Shown: positions 7,667 to 16,836 of the stretch, one piece after another
Layout of the letters: every line of letters starts with the position of its first letter
Numbering within the stretch: position 1 is the first letter of the stretch
Source of the DNA: Thauera terpenica 58Eu
GTDB lineage: Bacteria > Pseudomonadota > Gammaproteobacteria > Burkholderiales > Rhodocyclaceae
Reading direction: 5' to 3'
NCBI RefSeq assembly: GCF_000443165.1
Contig: NZ_ATJV01000092.1
Location: 1-64,000 of the forward strand
DNA length: 64,000 nt
Notes under the pieces: model-generated
Seen by the model: only the letters and a program-made list of their open reading frames with translations
Databases searched by the model: none
Told to the model about the DNA's origin: nothing
Made by a program: the position numbers and the translations under genes

Positions 7667-10375
7667 GTGAGCGACCCGAAGCAGAAGCACTGGCACCATC
7701 TGACCGGCGAACAGGTGCTGAGACTGCTTGCCACGAATGGGCAGACAGGCCTGGATCGGGTTGCGGTAGAAGAGCGACAACATCAACATGGACCAAACTC
7801 GCTGGCCAGGCGAGTTGGCGATGGACCCTTGTTGAGGTTTCTGCTGCAGTTCAATCAGGCGCTGGTCTACATTCTGCTTATTGCAGTGATCATCAAGCTC
7901 TCTTTGGGGGCCTTCGTCGATGCAGCGGTGATCTTCGGTGTGGTGCTGCTCAACTCGATCATCGGATTCGTGCAGGAGGGTAAGGCGCTCAATGCGCTCG
8001 AGGCGCTGTCGCGCACCTTGAAGATGGAGACCACCGTATTGCGGGCCGGAGAAAAGCAGCGCATCGACGCAGCCGGGCTCGTACCAGGTGACATCGTCCT
8101 TCTCGCCTCCGGCGATAAGGTGCCCGCAGACCTGTTTCTGTTGCGCAGCCGCAGCCTGCAAATCGATGAGTCGGCTCTGACTGGTGAATCAGTGCCGGTG
8201 GACAAGTTCCCTGGCATTCTGGAACTCGAGACGCCACTCGCCGACCGCACGAACCTGGCATATTCCTCAACCCTGGTCACTTACGGTACAGGGGTCGGCG
8301 TCGTTGTCGCCACCGGGGACAGCACCGAGATCGGCCGCATTTCGGAGCTCATAGCCAGCGCCGAGGTAATCGCCACACCGCTGACGCGCAAGATCGCCCA
8401 CTTCAGCAGGCTGCTACTCTACGCGATCCTGGGGCTGGCTGGCCTGACCTTTGCCGTGGGCCTGTGGCATGGGCAGTATTGGGTGGACCTCTTCATGGCC
8501 GCCGTTGCCTTGTCGGTTGCGATGATCCCGGAGGGGCTGCCCGCAGTGCTCACCATCACACTTGCCATTGGCGTAGCGCGCATGGCAAAACGCAACGCGA
8601 TCATCCGTCGCCTGCCTGCGGTCGAGACGCTCGGCAGCACTACCGTGGTGTGCTCGGACAAGACAGGAACAATTACTCGCAATGAGATGACGGTCCAGCG
8701 ACTCTGGGTCGACGGACAGTCGTTCGAGCTCAGCGGCATCGGCTACGCGCCGGAGGGCGAGTTGCGACTTGATGGCGAGCGTCACTCAGCCGCCGAGCAC
8801 GGGGTTGTGCGCGAGTTGCTGCGTGCCGGCCTCCTCTGTAATGACGCGGTGCTCAAGCGTGACGGTGATGCCTGGCGAATCGAGGGTGACCCCACCGAGG
8901 GGGCGCTGCTGGTCGCGGCCAGCAAGGCCGGTCTCGATGCTAGGACCGAAAACGCTCGTGCCGCCAGGCTGGAGACGATTCCGTTCGAATCGCAACATCA
9001 ATACATGGTCACCCTGCACGGCGGCGACAACCCGGTCGTCTATCTCAAGGGGTCGGTTGAAAAGATCCTCGAGCGTTGCACGGTCATGCTCGGAGTAGAC
9101 GGTTCGGTGGGCGCGCTCGACGCTGATGAGGTCCTTCGTCAGGTCAATGCAATGGCCGGTCACGGACTACGGGTGCTGGCGTTTGCCCGGATGGCCGTAG
9201 CGCGCGGGACTACCGACATCGATCATCAGGATGTCTGCGACGGCCTCACCTTTCTGGGTCTGCAGGGCATGATCGATCCGCCACGCGAGGAGGCGATCCA
9301 CGCAGTGCGAGCCTGCCAGGAAGCGGGGATCAAGGTCAAGATGATCACGGGCGATCACGCCGCGACCGCCGCTGCCATTGCCGGCCAGATAGGCTTGTTG
9401 CACACCTCGGGACATGCGGGGGTACTCACTGGGCGCGCGCTCGAAGAGATCCCTGATGCCGACTTGATCGACGTTGCCGCGCACACGGCGGTGTTTGCAC
9501 GCGTGACGCCCGAACAGAAGCTGCGCTTGGTCGAGGCCTTGCAGGCACGCGGGGAGGTGGTCGCGATGACCGGCGATGGCGTAAACGACGCGCCGGCGCT
9601 GCGAAGGGCCGACATTGGTGTCGCGATGGGCATCACCGGCACGGATGTCTCGAAGGAGGCCGCGGACATGGTGCTCACCGATGACAATTTCGCCACCATC
9701 GAAGCTGCTGTAGAAGAGGGCCGCGGCGTATTCGACAACCTGATCAAGTTCATCACCTGGATCTTGCCGACCAACGCCGGTCAGGGACTGGTGATCATCG
9801 CTGCGGTGATGGCGGCGCAGCCGCTGCCGGTGCTGCCGGTTCAGGCGCTGTGGATCAACATGACCACGGCCGTGCTACTTGGCCTCACCCTGGCTTTCGA
9901 GCCACGGGAGCGGGACATAATGAGTCGCCCGCCAAGGTTGTCCGCGGCACCGATCCTCAACGGCGAATTGATCAAACGCATCCTGCTGGTCGGCCTGCTG
10001 CTTCTCGTGGGTAGCTTCGGCCTGTTCGAATGGGCGTTGTATAGCGGGCGCAGCGAGCAGGAGGCGAGGACGATCGCAGTGAACGTCTTCGCGGTCGGGC
10101 AATCATTCTATCTGCTCAACTGCCGTTCGCTGCGGTACTCCATGTTCCGTCTCGGGCTGTTCAGTAATCCTTGGATCTGGGCAGGCATCGGGGCGATGAT
10201 GGCTGTGCAGTTGCTGTTCACCTATATTCCGCTGATGAACAAGCTTTTCCACACGGCGCCGATCGGCTGGATCGACTGGGGGCTGATCGTTGCCGTCGGC
10301 CTCGCCATTTATCTGGTGATCGAAGGCGAGAAGGCTTGGAGAAGACGTGGCGCAAGCAGCACGGTAACGCACTGA
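7667..10375 (+). CDS. Cation-transporting P-type ATPase (P2 type)
   Basis: ATP-driven inner membrane cation pump, 902 residues. Visible landmarks are the actuator motif TGES at residues 172-175, the membrane motif IPEGLPA, the phosphorylation site DKTGT (Asp 331), the nucleotide-binding segment with KGSVEKILERC, the hinge TGDGVNDAP, and a six-helix C-terminal block. PEGLPA rather than CPC in helix 4 excludes the P1B heavy-metal class and points to the P2 class (SERCA/PMR1-like calcium, manganese or related pumps). The GTG start has AAGGA seven bases upstream. It leads a same-strand group with PsiE- and MscS-type genes, a stress-related setting. The transported ion is not determined by the sequence. 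Confidence 0.9.
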   Translation: MSDPKQKHWHHLTGEQVLRLLATNGQTGLDRVAVEERQHQHGPNSLARRVGDGPLLRFLLQFNQALVYILLIAVIIKLSLGAFVDAAVIFGVVLLNSIIGFVQEGKALNALEALSRTLKMETTVLRAGEKQRIDAAGLVPGDIVLLASGDKVPADLFLLRSRSLQIDESALTGESVPVDKFPGILELETPLADRTNLAYSSTLVTYGTGVGVVVATGDSTEIGRISELIASAEVIATPLTRKIAHFSRLLLYAILGLAGLTFAVGLWHGQYWVDLFMAAVALSVAMIPEGLPAVLTITLAIGVARMAKRNAIIRRLPAVETLGSTTVVCSDKTGTITRNEMTVQRLWVDGQSFELSGIGYAPEGELRLDGERHSAAEHGVVRELLRAGLLCNDAVLKRDGDAWRIEGDPTEGALLVAASKAGLDARTENARAARLETIPFESQHQYMVTLHGGDNPVVYLKGSVEKILERCTVMLGVDGSVGALDADEVLRQVNAMAGHGLRVLAFARMAVARGTTDIDHQDVCDGLTFLGLQGMIDPPREEAIHAVRACQEAGIKVKMITGDHAATAAAIAGQIGLLHTSGHAGVLTGRALEEIPDADLIDVAAHTAVFARVTPEQKLRLVEALQARGEVVAMTGDGVNDAPALRRADIGVAMGITGTDVSKEAADMVLTDDNFATIEAAVEEGRGVFDNLIKFITWILPTNAGQGLVIIAAVMAAQPLPVLPVQALWINMTTAVLLGLTLAFEPRERDIMSRPPRLSAAPILNGELIKRILLVGLLLLVGSFGLFEWALYSGRSEQEARTIAVNVFAVGQSFYLLNCRSLRYSMFRLGLFSNPWIWAGIGAMMAVQLLFTYIPLMNKLFHTAPIGWIDWGLIVAVGLAIYLVIEGEKAWRRRGASSTVTH

Positions 10376-10450
10376 AACCGGCGGCTCGCGCGGGCCGGCC
10401 GAGTAACGGTGCGCACCCCCTTGGAATCAAGTTATTTCACGCAGGCGTAG

Positions 10451-10936
10451 ATGAATACAAGCAACGAGAAGGGCGTTAAGCAAGAGACCATGGGGGGCAC
10501 GATCCCTTTACTGAACTGGATCATCGGGCGGGTTGCCCGCGTGCTGGCGGTAATCATGGTTCTGGTGATCATCTGGGGAGTCGCCGACGTTCTTTATGTC
10601 TTGTATCAGAGGTTGATGTCGCCGCCATTCATGCTGCTCGAGATCAAGGACATACTGGCGACCTTCGGGGCCTTCATGGCGGTTCTGATAGCGATAGAGA
10701 TCTATCACAACATCATCCTTTACGCCGAGAGTGACAAAAGCCACCACCTTGCGGTGGAGATCGTGCTTGGAACTGCGCTGATGGCGATCTCACGCAAGGT
10801 GATCATTCTCGACTTCAACGACGTCGAACCCAGCTATCTCTACGGTACCGCGGCGATCACATTCGCCCTCGCAGTTGGCTACTACCTGATCGTGATCAGA
10901 CCGAGAAAGCACAAAGTAGTCTGCGGAGAAGGGTGA
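10451..10936 (+). CDS. psiE: PsiE-family membrane protein
   Basis: 161 residues with four hydrophobic helices: at about 25-50 (ARVLAVIMVLVIIWGVADVL), 65-90, 100-118 and 130-150. The pattern and segments such as EIYHNIILYAE and KVIILDF match the phosphate-starvation-inducible PsiE family of small inner membrane proteins, whose biochemical role is unknown. It lies 75 bases after the P-type ATPase gene and 3 bases before the mechanosensitive channel gene, so the three probably form one transcript. Confidence 0.8.
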   Translation: MNTSNEKGVKQETMGGTIPLLNWIIGRVARVLAVIMVLVIIWGVADVLYVLYQRLMSPPFMLLEIKDILATFGAFMAVLIAIEIYHNIILYAESDKSHHLAVEIVLGTALMAISRKVIILDFNDVEPSYLYGTAAITFALAVGYYLIVIRPRKHKVVCGEG

Positions 10937-10939
10937 CGC

Positions 10940-11830
10940 ATGCCAATCGATAGCCTCGAGCGCCTCTTCATTGCCATTCCTGGTCAATGGGAGAGGGCGA
11001 TCGCAACCGTCCTTATGGTTTTGGTGGGCGCCACGCTGACACATCTTTGGGCTCGCTACCTGGCGCGCGGAGAGGTCATCTCCAACGAGAAGCGTCGGGT
11101 TCACCTGGTGTGGGTCCGCAACACCATCTGGTTTGTCGTATTGTTCGTGATCATTTCGGTCTGGGCGTCAACGATCGCGGGCTTTGCCTTGTCACTCGCT
11201 GCGGTCGCGGGTGCTATGCTGATCGTCAGCAAGGAACTGCTGATGTGTGTGCTCGGCTACCTCTATCTGACACTGGTCCGGCCTTTCAAGGTAGGAGACC
11301 TTATTGAATCCAGCCTGTTCAGCGGCCGAGTCGTCGATATCGACATGTTCGCGACCACCTTGGCCGAGTATGGCCATGCAGGGCAAGTCACGGGGAAGGT
11401 TGTCGAGTTTCCCAACGGCCTGCTGCTGACCACACCGGTCAAGAATGTATCGCCCACCGGCGAATACGTGCTGCACCTGATGAGGGTTCCCGTTCCGGCT
11501 GCGATGGTGTGCGACCTTGTCAGCATCGAAGACACCGCTAGAACGGCTGCAGAACTTGCGACCCGTGAATGGCAGGAGCAGGCTGAAGCGCACTTCCGTA
11601 AACTCGCGAACGAGGACTTCATCTCCTACTCGTCAGGCCGGATCAAGGTGCTCTGGGATTTTGTTGATCCTGAGCATCTCATGCTCATCATCCGTATAAC
11701 CTGCCCGGTCGCAATGCGACTGAAGGTCGAACAGTCGGTGTTCAGAGCGATCTGGCTCGAAGTCAGTCGGCAACGTTCTGATTTAGGGGCAACTGGATGG
11801 GCTGCGCCGAGCTTGATGACTGATAACTAG
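10940..11830 (+). CDS. Small-conductance mechanosensitive channel family protein (MscS)
   Basis: 296 residues. Two or three N-terminal helices (TVLMVLVGATLTHLWARYL; NTIWFVVLFVIISVWASTI) precede the pore-lining helix region (ALSLAAVAGAMLIVSKELLM) and the MscS beta-domain with its diagnostic RPFKVGDLIE and VEFPNGLLLTTPVKN. The C-terminal alpha/beta domain follows. The length is typical of a minimal MscS homologue that releases solutes on osmotic downshift. Its stop codon interlocks with that of the convergent universal stress gene at CTAG, so the two transcripts meet tail to tail. Confidence 0.87.
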   Translation: MPIDSLERLFIAIPGQWERAIATVLMVLVGATLTHLWARYLARGEVISNEKRRVHLVWVRNTIWFVVLFVIISVWASTIAGFALSLAAVAGAMLIVSKELLMCVLGYLYLTLVRPFKVGDLIESSLFSGRVVDIDMFATTLAEYGHAGQVTGKVVEFPNGLLLTTPVKNVSPTGEYVLHLMRVPVPAAMVCDLVSIEDTARTAAELATREWQEQAEAHFRKLANEDFISYSSGRIKVLWDFVDPEHLMLIIRITCPVAMRLKVEQSVFRAIWLEVSRQRSDLGATGWAAPSLMTDN

Positions 11831-12702
11831 ACCACCAGCACGTCGCAGGGGGCGTAATAGGCAAGAAAGCGCGGAACGCTCCCGATCAAGGACTCGCGAA
11901 TACGGCCTCCCCCGTGTCTGCCAACAACGATCACGTCCGCGCCGAGTGCGCGAGCCGCATCTGGCACGACCGTATTGGGTTTTCCGTGTGAGAGTTCGCT
12001 CTCAATGTCGATCCCGACCAGCTCCGGGTCAGCAAGGAGGGCATCGAGGTTGCGCTGGGCAACAAGGAACTCCCTTTCCGCCAGACGCTTGATTTCGGTT
12101 TCTGGGAAGCGCTTGTTCCGCAACTTGGCCTCGAATGGCGCAGCGTAGGCATGAAGCAACTTGACCCCGGCGTGCTTCGCCACGATCAAGGCCGCGCGCA
12201 ACACCGCCTCTGAGCGTGGGCCCAGGTCCACCGCAGCCAATGCACGACGATAGTCTCCTTCGACCGCCCTGCGCGTGACCAGTACCGGACACGAGGCCTT
12301 GTTCAGAATGTGCGCTGCTGTACCGCCGAGCAGGAACTGTTGTAACAGACCGCTGCCGTGCGCTCCGATCACCCAAAGGTCTGGGCGAAAGATGTCAGAA
12401 GTCTCCGCCAGCACACGACGCGCGGAGCCGGTCAAGATCTCACCGCGAGCACGAGTCGCACCGCAACTTTGCGCCGCTTTGATCTGCGCAGCGAGATTTT
12501 CCTCGGCTAGGGCACGCATCCGATCCTGAAGGTCGTGTTCGCCGGCAAAGACGGCGTCAAACGCACTCTGCCGGGGGAACGCGTGGGTCACCAGCAATTC
12601 CGCATCCTCGCGTGCTGCGATGATCGCTGCTCGACGCACTGCTTCGTTACCCAGCTCAGAAAAATCGGTTGCTGCGTGGATCCGTTTTATCGCACTCATC
12701 AT
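11827..12702 (-). CDS. Tandem universal stress protein (two UspA domains)
   Basis: 291 residues forming two consecutive UspA folds. The first opens with RIHAATDFSELGNEAVRRA and ends with the nucleotide-binding loop GAHGSGLLQQFLLGGTAAH and PVLVTR. The second covers about residues 150-291 with GRHGGGRIRESLIGSVPRFL and CDVLVV. Both carry the G-x2-G-x9-G type loop linked with ATP binding in this family. Tandem Usp proteins are stress-protective or regulatory factors of poorly defined mechanism. It is oriented with the PII-like, membrane-anchored and HPF genes upstream, which suits a stress or stationary-phase group. Confidence 0.9.
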   Translation of the reverse strand: MMSAIKRIHAATDFSELGNEAVRRAAIIAAREDAELLVTHAFPRQSAFDAVFAGEHDLQDRMRALAEENLAAQIKAAQSCGATRARGEILTGSARRVLAETSDIFRPDLWVIGAHGSGLLQQFLLGGTAAHILNKASCPVLVTRRAVEGDYRRALAAVDLGPRSEAVLRAALIVAKHAGVKLLHAYAAPFEAKLRNKRFPETEIKRLAEREFLVAQRNLDALLADPELVGIDIESELSHGKPNTVVPDAARALGADVIVVGRHGGGRIRESLIGSVPRFLAYYAPCDVLVV

Positions 12703-12772
12703 GATCCCCCCCCCATGAATGCTGTTGTCTGGACAACCCCGTCTCCGAACATTCGGTGCCGATGGGGCATGG

Positions 12773-13081
12773 TCAGAACTTGTCGAGGCGAATGACCTCT
12801 ACGTCCTGCACGAATGCGACCATCGCGTAGTTGGCATAATAGTGTTTGTGCAGGAACTCGAGCACGCGTTCGGCAAGTTCGCGAGTGCAAATGACTTCGA
12901 TTCGGATGTTCGCGGTCTCCCCCCAAGCAGCATCACGCACGCCGCGGTTGCCTTTGCCGCGGGCGTCAGAAATGGTGTAGCCACGAACGCCCAAGCGATC
13001 TAGCTCGCGCAGCAAGGGCTGTTCAAGCGTCGCTTCGGTGATCACGGTAAACAGAACGCGTTTTTCGGTTGCCAGAATCAC
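12773..13081 (-). CDS. PII-like (SbtB-type) regulatory protein
   Basis: 102 residues, the length of a PII protein. The order TVITEATLEQPLLRELDRLG, YTISDARGKGNRGVRD (T-loop region), IRIEVICTRELAERVLEFL and a C-terminal YYANYAMVAFVQDVEVIR is that of PII-like proteins related to SbtB rather than classical GlnB: the T-loop lacks the uridylylated Tyr context. Such proteins bind nucleotides and control a membrane transporter; none is adjacent here except the P-type ATPase group, so the partner is unknown. GTG at 13081 is used as the start because GGAG lies seven bases upstream. Confidence 0.75.
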   Translation of the reverse strand: MILATEKRVLFTVITEATLEQPLLRELDRLGVRGYTISDARGKGNRGVRDAAWGETANIRIEVICTRELAERVLEFLHKHYYANYAMVAFVQDVEVIRLDKF

Positions 13082-13157
13082 AGGTTAGCTCCATCTGGTT
13101 GCGCGGCCTGCCGATCACAGGGGGAGCGGCCGGTCGCAATATGTGGTGGCACAAGCT

Positions 13158-13778
13158 TCAACTCATCCGGGTGTTTCGCTGCGCACCAGGACGTGAGAGG
13201 TCTGCGGTGGTCAGTGTTACTCCAATCCTTCCGTCTTCGAGGCGCTCTATCGCGAACTCAATTTTCTCGTCATCCTTCGTGAATACATGCCTTTCCGCTT
13301 CCATTGACGCCGAGAGCACCTCTTGAGTGAAACCTTGCCCGACAAAGCCGGTGCGGTAATGATCAAGTACGGACGCATGGACTGCACGGCCTTCGTAGCG
13401 CACTGTAATGCGCGCACCTTCGCGTTGCCACTCTGTGCGGACGAGACCGGGAAAGCGGATCACCGGGCCGATATCGCTCCCCGACACGTCAAGCGCTGGT
13501 GTAACGGTGGCGCCGGGGATCACCTCACGCAGGGTCTCGCCGATCCGCGGTGACACCTGCTCGACCTGAGCCGTGACCGACCGCGCAAGCTCCGGGGCGG
13601 ACCCTATCAGTGGCTGTACCGTTCCCCACATCCAGCCCAAGAGCGCGATTCCCGCCCAGATCAGGAGGGCGAAGACGATCAATCCCCCGCCGGCGAAGCC
13701 CATGAACAACCCGCGTCGCCTTCGGAGCAAGCCGGATGCACCGCTTTGAAGCAGTTCAAGCCAGAGCATCTTTTGCAT
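13158..13778 (-). CDS. Membrane-anchored protein of unknown function
   Basis: 206 residues from ATG 13778 (MQKMLWLELLQSGASGLLRR). An in-frame ATG at 13931 would add 51 residues overlapping the HPF gene with no recognisable character. One strong membrane helix (GGGLIVFALLIWAGIALLGW, near residues 29-48) follows an Arg-rich cytoplasmic start. The remainder is a soluble domain with alternating beta strands (ARITVRYEGRAVHASVLDHY; EKIEFAIERLEDGRIGVTLT). I do not recognise a family. It sits 16 bases downstream of the HPF gene on the same strand and may be co-transcribed with it. Confidence 0.6.
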   Translation of the reverse strand: MQKMLWLELLQSGASGLLRRRRGLFMGFAGGGLIVFALLIWAGIALLGWMWGTVQPLIGSAPELARSVTAQVEQVSPRIGETLREVIPGATVTPALDVSGSDIGPVIRFPGLVRTEWQREGARITVRYEGRAVHASVLDHYRTGFVGQGFTQEVLSASMEAERHVFTKDDEKIEFAIERLEDGRIGVTLTTADLSRPGAQRNTRMS

Positions 13779-13794
13779 TATCGATCCCCAATCG

Positions 13795-14154
13795 TCAGTC
13801 AGAATCCCCAACCACGAGCGACTCGCGGTCGCGGCGTGCCACGCCCGCGTGCTCACGTAGCTGGGCGAGCCTGCGGTCCAACAGTCGGCCAATGCGCTCT
13901 GATGCGCGGTCAATGGCGACGTAGATGTCATCCTGCACGTCCTCGACGATCAGGTCTGCTGCACCTTTCATTCGTACTTCAATCGCGCAACTCTTGTCTA
14001 CGCCTCCACGCAAACCATTCACATCTGTGAGGCGTACCGATGTGCGCGATACAACATCTTGGCCGTGATTCAACGCGTACGCCAGACGCCGAGTCACATG
14101 CGCGCGCAGCGCTTCGGTCAGGGAGAAGTCTTTGGCATGGATCTGAATGTTCAT
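13795..14154 (-). CDS. hpf: Ribosome hibernation promoting factor (HPF/RaiA family)
   Basis: 119 residues. MNIQIHAKDFSLTEALRAHVTRRL, the HPF signature region with SCAIEVRMKGAADLIVEDVQDDIYVAIDRASERIGRLLDR split over a central strand-helix, and a short C-terminal tail identify a short-form HPF/RaiA protein, which binds the 30S decoding centre and helps store ribosomes in stationary phase. It lacks the long C-terminal dimerisation domain. The neighbours downstream (membrane-anchored protein, PII-like protein, Usp) suggest a stress-survival group. It is divergent from the NhaR-like gene, about 115 bases away. Confidence 0.88.
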   Translation of the reverse strand: MNIQIHAKDFSLTEALRAHVTRRLAYALNHGQDVVSRTSVRLTDVNGLRGGVDKSCAIEVRMKGAADLIVEDVQDDIYVAIDRASERIGRLLDRRLAQLREHAGVARRDRESLVVGDSD

Positions 14155-14271
14155 GAAGCCTCCGTCAGGTAAATTGTCAGAGCAAGTGTGAGGCCTGCAA
14201 ATAATCGCGACAAGCAGATAAAGATCTGGCTTATCATCGAAAAAATCTACGATCTAGAATATGGCATAAGA

Positions 14272-15174
14272 GTGCTTAACTACAAACATCTTCATTATTT
14301 TCAGTGCGTTGCGCGCGCTGGAAGTGTCGTTCGTGCCGCCGAGCGCTTACATTTGACTCCGCAGACACTTTCCGGGCAGCTTTCGCAGTTCGAGGCGCGT
14401 CTCGGGATTACCCTGTTTAATCGGGTTGGGCGCCGCTTAGAACTGACGAAGACGGGGCGTCTCGCCCTGTCTTATGCGGAGGAGATTTTTCAGGCTGGCA
14501 GTGAACTCGAAGATTTGCTCAAGGGTGGTGCGGAGGAGCGTTTCATCACCTTTCGGGTGGGTATTTCTGATGTGGTGCCGAAGTTCGCGGCTTACCGCTT
14601 CCTGTCTCCGGTGTTGTCGCTGCCGGAGCCAGTCCGACTCGTGTGCGAGGAGGATCGGCTCGATCGCTTGCTGGCCGAGTTGGCGATTCATCGTCTCGAT
14701 ATCGTGCTGGCCGACCGTCCGATGCCTCCGGGAACGGAGATTCGGGGCTTCAGTCACCCGCTCGGTGAGTCGGGGGTCGCCTTCCTCGCCGCACCCGCCC
14801 TTGCGGCGGAACTTGCCCCAGGCTTTCCGAAAAGCCTCGATGGCGCGCCTCTGTTGCTTCCGGGGCGGGACAGCGCGCTTCACGTGGCCTTGCCACGCTG
14901 GCTCGAGCGGCAAGGGCTTCGCGTTCATGTCGTCGGCGAGTTCGCTGACAGCGCCTTGATGAAGGCCTTTGGAGAGGCTGGTGCAGGGGTTTTCCCTGTG
15001 CCTGCTTCCGGCGTCGCCGATGTGATTGAGCACTATCGCCTTGATTACGTCGGCGAGACGGCCGAGATTCGCGAGCGCTTCTTTCTGATCTCCGCCGAAC
15101 GGCGCCTGTCGCATCCCGCGGCGCGGGCGGTAAGCGAATACGCGCGCTCGGTGTTCCCCCCGGCCGCCCGATGA
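14272..15174 (+). CDS. nhaR: LysR-family transcriptional regulator, NhaR-like
   Basis: About 300 residues from GTG 14272. The N-terminal HTH (LNYKHLHYFQCVARAGSVVR, then AERLHLTPQTLSGQLSQFEA) and the effector domain closely resemble NhaR, the activator of Na+/H+ antiporter genes: note the characteristic LTPQT in the recognition helix, LLLPGRDSALH and GEFADSALMKAFGEAGAGVF. An upstream in-frame ATG at 14188 would add 28 residues with no homology to the family, so I prefer GTG 14272, although its ribosome binding site is weak. No antiporter gene is adjacent. It may control the divergent HPF group or targets elsewhere. Confidence 0.8.
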   Translation: MLNYKHLHYFQCVARAGSVVRAAERLHLTPQTLSGQLSQFEARLGITLFNRVGRRLELTKTGRLALSYAEEIFQAGSELEDLLKGGAEERFITFRVGISDVVPKFAAYRFLSPVLSLPEPVRLVCEEDRLDRLLAELAIHRLDIVLADRPMPPGTEIRGFSHPLGESGVAFLAAPALAAELAPGFPKSLDGAPLLLPGRDSALHVALPRWLERQGLRVHVVGEFADSALMKAFGEAGAGVFPVPASGVADVIEHYRLDYVGETAEIRERFFLISAERRLSHPAARAVSEYARSVFPPAAR

Positions 15175-15443
15175 TCCACTTTGGCCAGGGGTCGTGCCTT
15201 CGTCCCCAAGCCGCTCGGATTCGTGAAGGCATTTTTCGCGCAGCCCGAAGCTCGGAATGGTGCAGTGCATTGGGCGACGCCAGGATGACGACGGCGCTGC
15301 TGGATCGGCCGTGTGGCTCGGAAGGACCTCGACTGCGATCGGGCCCCGTCACTCGCACACAATAGGCCAATGACCATCTGCGGGTTATCGCGCTTACCGT
15401 CGCGAAAATTCTCCTGCGGCAGCCAACGGGCAACAGCGCGGGG

Positions 15444-16448
15444 TCAGCCAGATAGCGGGTCCGCTCGCGAGGGAACGGGTTCGTCGGGATAGAGATGGAT
15501 CTCGATCGTCGAATGGGCGATTTCCTCGTGCACCGACAAACGGCGCCGCACGCGCTCTGGCGTGAGCGTCGGGTCGCGAGTCACCACCGACAGCGCACAC
15601 GAATACGACTGCTTGCCGACCCGCCAGACGTGCAGGTCGACGAGCCGGGTATCGCCTGAAGCGCTCGCGCCCTCGACGACGTCACGGATCTCGTCGACCA
15701 CCGGGTGATCCATCTCGCGGTCGAGCAGCACCTTGCTGGTGGCGATGATCAGGCCTTTGGCCCAGATGGCGACCAGCACCGCACCGACGATCCCCATGGC
15801 CGGATCCAGCCATCCCCAGCCGTACATCCAGCCGCCGAGCAGGGCGACGATGGCCAGTATCGAAGTCGCCGCATCGGCGATGACATGAAGATAGGCGGAT
15901 TTCAGGTTGAGATCGTGATGATCGTCGTGATCATGTGCGTGGTCCTGACCCTGGTCGTGCGAATGACCGTGATCGTGATGGTGCGCCTTGCCGAGAATCA
16001 GTGCGCACACCACATTCACCGCCAGCCCGAGGATGGCGACCAGGATCGCCTCGCGGTACTGGATGGGTTGCGGCGAGAAGATGCGCTCTACCGACCCGAC
16101 CACCATCATCACCGCGACGCCGAGCAGGAAGATGGCGCTTGCGAAGCCGCCCAGGATCTCGATCTTCCAGGTGCCGAACGCGAAGCGTGGATCGGTCGCG
16201 TAACGCCGGGCGGCAGCGTAGGCCAGCGCGGAGGCGCCGATCGCGAAGGCGTGCGAACTCATGTGCCAACCATCGGCCAGCAAGGCCATGGAGTTGAACC
16301 ACCAGCCCGCACCGATCTCGATCACCATCGTCACCGCAGTGATCCACATCACGAGCCACGTACTGCGTTCGGCAGCAGCGTTGCCGTTATCGAAGACGTG
16401 CTCATGAGTCCAGTTGGACAGGTTCTCCAGATGCATGGCGGTTCTCAT
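15444..16448 (-). CDS. dmeF: Cation diffusion facilitator, Co/Ni efflux type (DmeF)
   Basis: 334 residues. Six-helix CDF transporter with the metal-site motifs HMSSHAFAIGASALAYA (helix 2) and HVIADAATSILAIVALLGGW (helix 5). A long His/Asp loop (HHHDHGHSHDQGQDHAHDHD) lies between helices 4 and 5, and the cytoplasmic C-terminal domain has RLVDLHVWRVGKQSYSCAL. The linked RcnR/FrmR-type repressor gene is the dmeR-dmeF arrangement known for cobalt/nickel export. The start at 16448 overlaps the dmeR stop as ATGA; ATG at 16436 (MHLENL) is an alternative. Metal specificity is inferred from this pairing. Confidence 0.85.
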   Translation of the reverse strand: MRTAMHLENLSNWTHEHVFDNGNAAAERSTWLVMWITAVTMVIEIGAGWWFNSMALLADGWHMSSHAFAIGASALAYAAARRYATDPRFAFGTWKIEILGGFASAIFLLGVAVMMVVGSVERIFSPQPIQYREAILVAILGLAVNVVCALILGKAHHHDHGHSHDQGQDHAHDHDDHHDLNLKSAYLHVIADAATSILAIVALLGGWMYGWGWLDPAMGIVGAVLVAIWAKGLIIATSKVLLDREMDHPVVDEIRDVVEGASASGDTRLVDLHVWRVGKQSYSCALSVVTRDPTLTPERVRRRLSVHEEIAHSTIEIHLYPDEPVPSRADPLSG

Positions 16449-16723
16449 TTGATGTAGGTGCGCAGCACGGCGATCAGTTCCTCGGCCCCCAGCATCCGCG
16501 CTGCGTCGCTGGTGATCGCGGGGTCGGCGACGTGAGTGCGGACGTGCTCCTCGAGGACTTCCGCCATCAGTCCGTTGATGGCGCCGCGTACCGCAGCAAT
16601 CTGGTGCAGGATCTCGGCGCACCCCTTCTCGGCCTGGAGCGCGCGCTCGAGCGCCTCCATCTGCCCGCTCATGCGGCGGACCCGCGCGAGCAGCTTCGAT
16701 TTGTCACGAACGGTATGGCTCAT
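16445..16723 (-). CDS. dmeR: Metal-sensing repressor of the CsoR/RcnR/FrmR family (DmeR)
   Basis: 92 residues, all-helical DUF156 fold. MSHTVRDKSKLLARVRRMSG, GCAEILHQIAAVRGAINGL and HVRTHV are family hallmarks. The Cys in GCAEIL and the conserved His residues, including an N-terminal His 3, fit the RcnR/DmeR nickel-cobalt sensors, where His 3 takes part in metal binding; FrmR is the alternative. It probably represses itself and the overlapping dmeF through the G-tract operator just upstream of its start, metal binding relieving repression. Confidence 0.85.
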   Translation of the reverse strand: MSHTVRDKSKLLARVRRMSGQMEALERALQAEKGCAEILHQIAAVRGAINGLMAEVLEEHVRTHVADPAITSDAARMLGAEELIAVLRTYIK

Positions 16724-16736
16724 GGCTTTTCGCTAA

Positions 16737-16758
16737 ATACAATAGGGGGGTAGGGTAT
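16737..16758 (-). promoter_or_regulatory. Probable DmeR operator with six-G tract
   Basis: On the plus strand the site reads ATAC, AATA, six G, TAGG, GTAT. This has the layout of operators of the RcnR/FrmR class: a G/C tract flanked by inverted ATAC/GTAT ends. It starts 14 bases before the dmeR start codon and would overlap a -10 box (TATTGT on the minus strand). Its position next to a repressor of this class supports autoregulation. Confidence 0.65.
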
Positions 16759-16836
16759 ATCGCAGATGAAAGAGACGCAACCCGTCTGGGGCATGACTGA
16801 GCTCGACGCCCGTCGTTCGGTCCGTGCTGCGACAGG

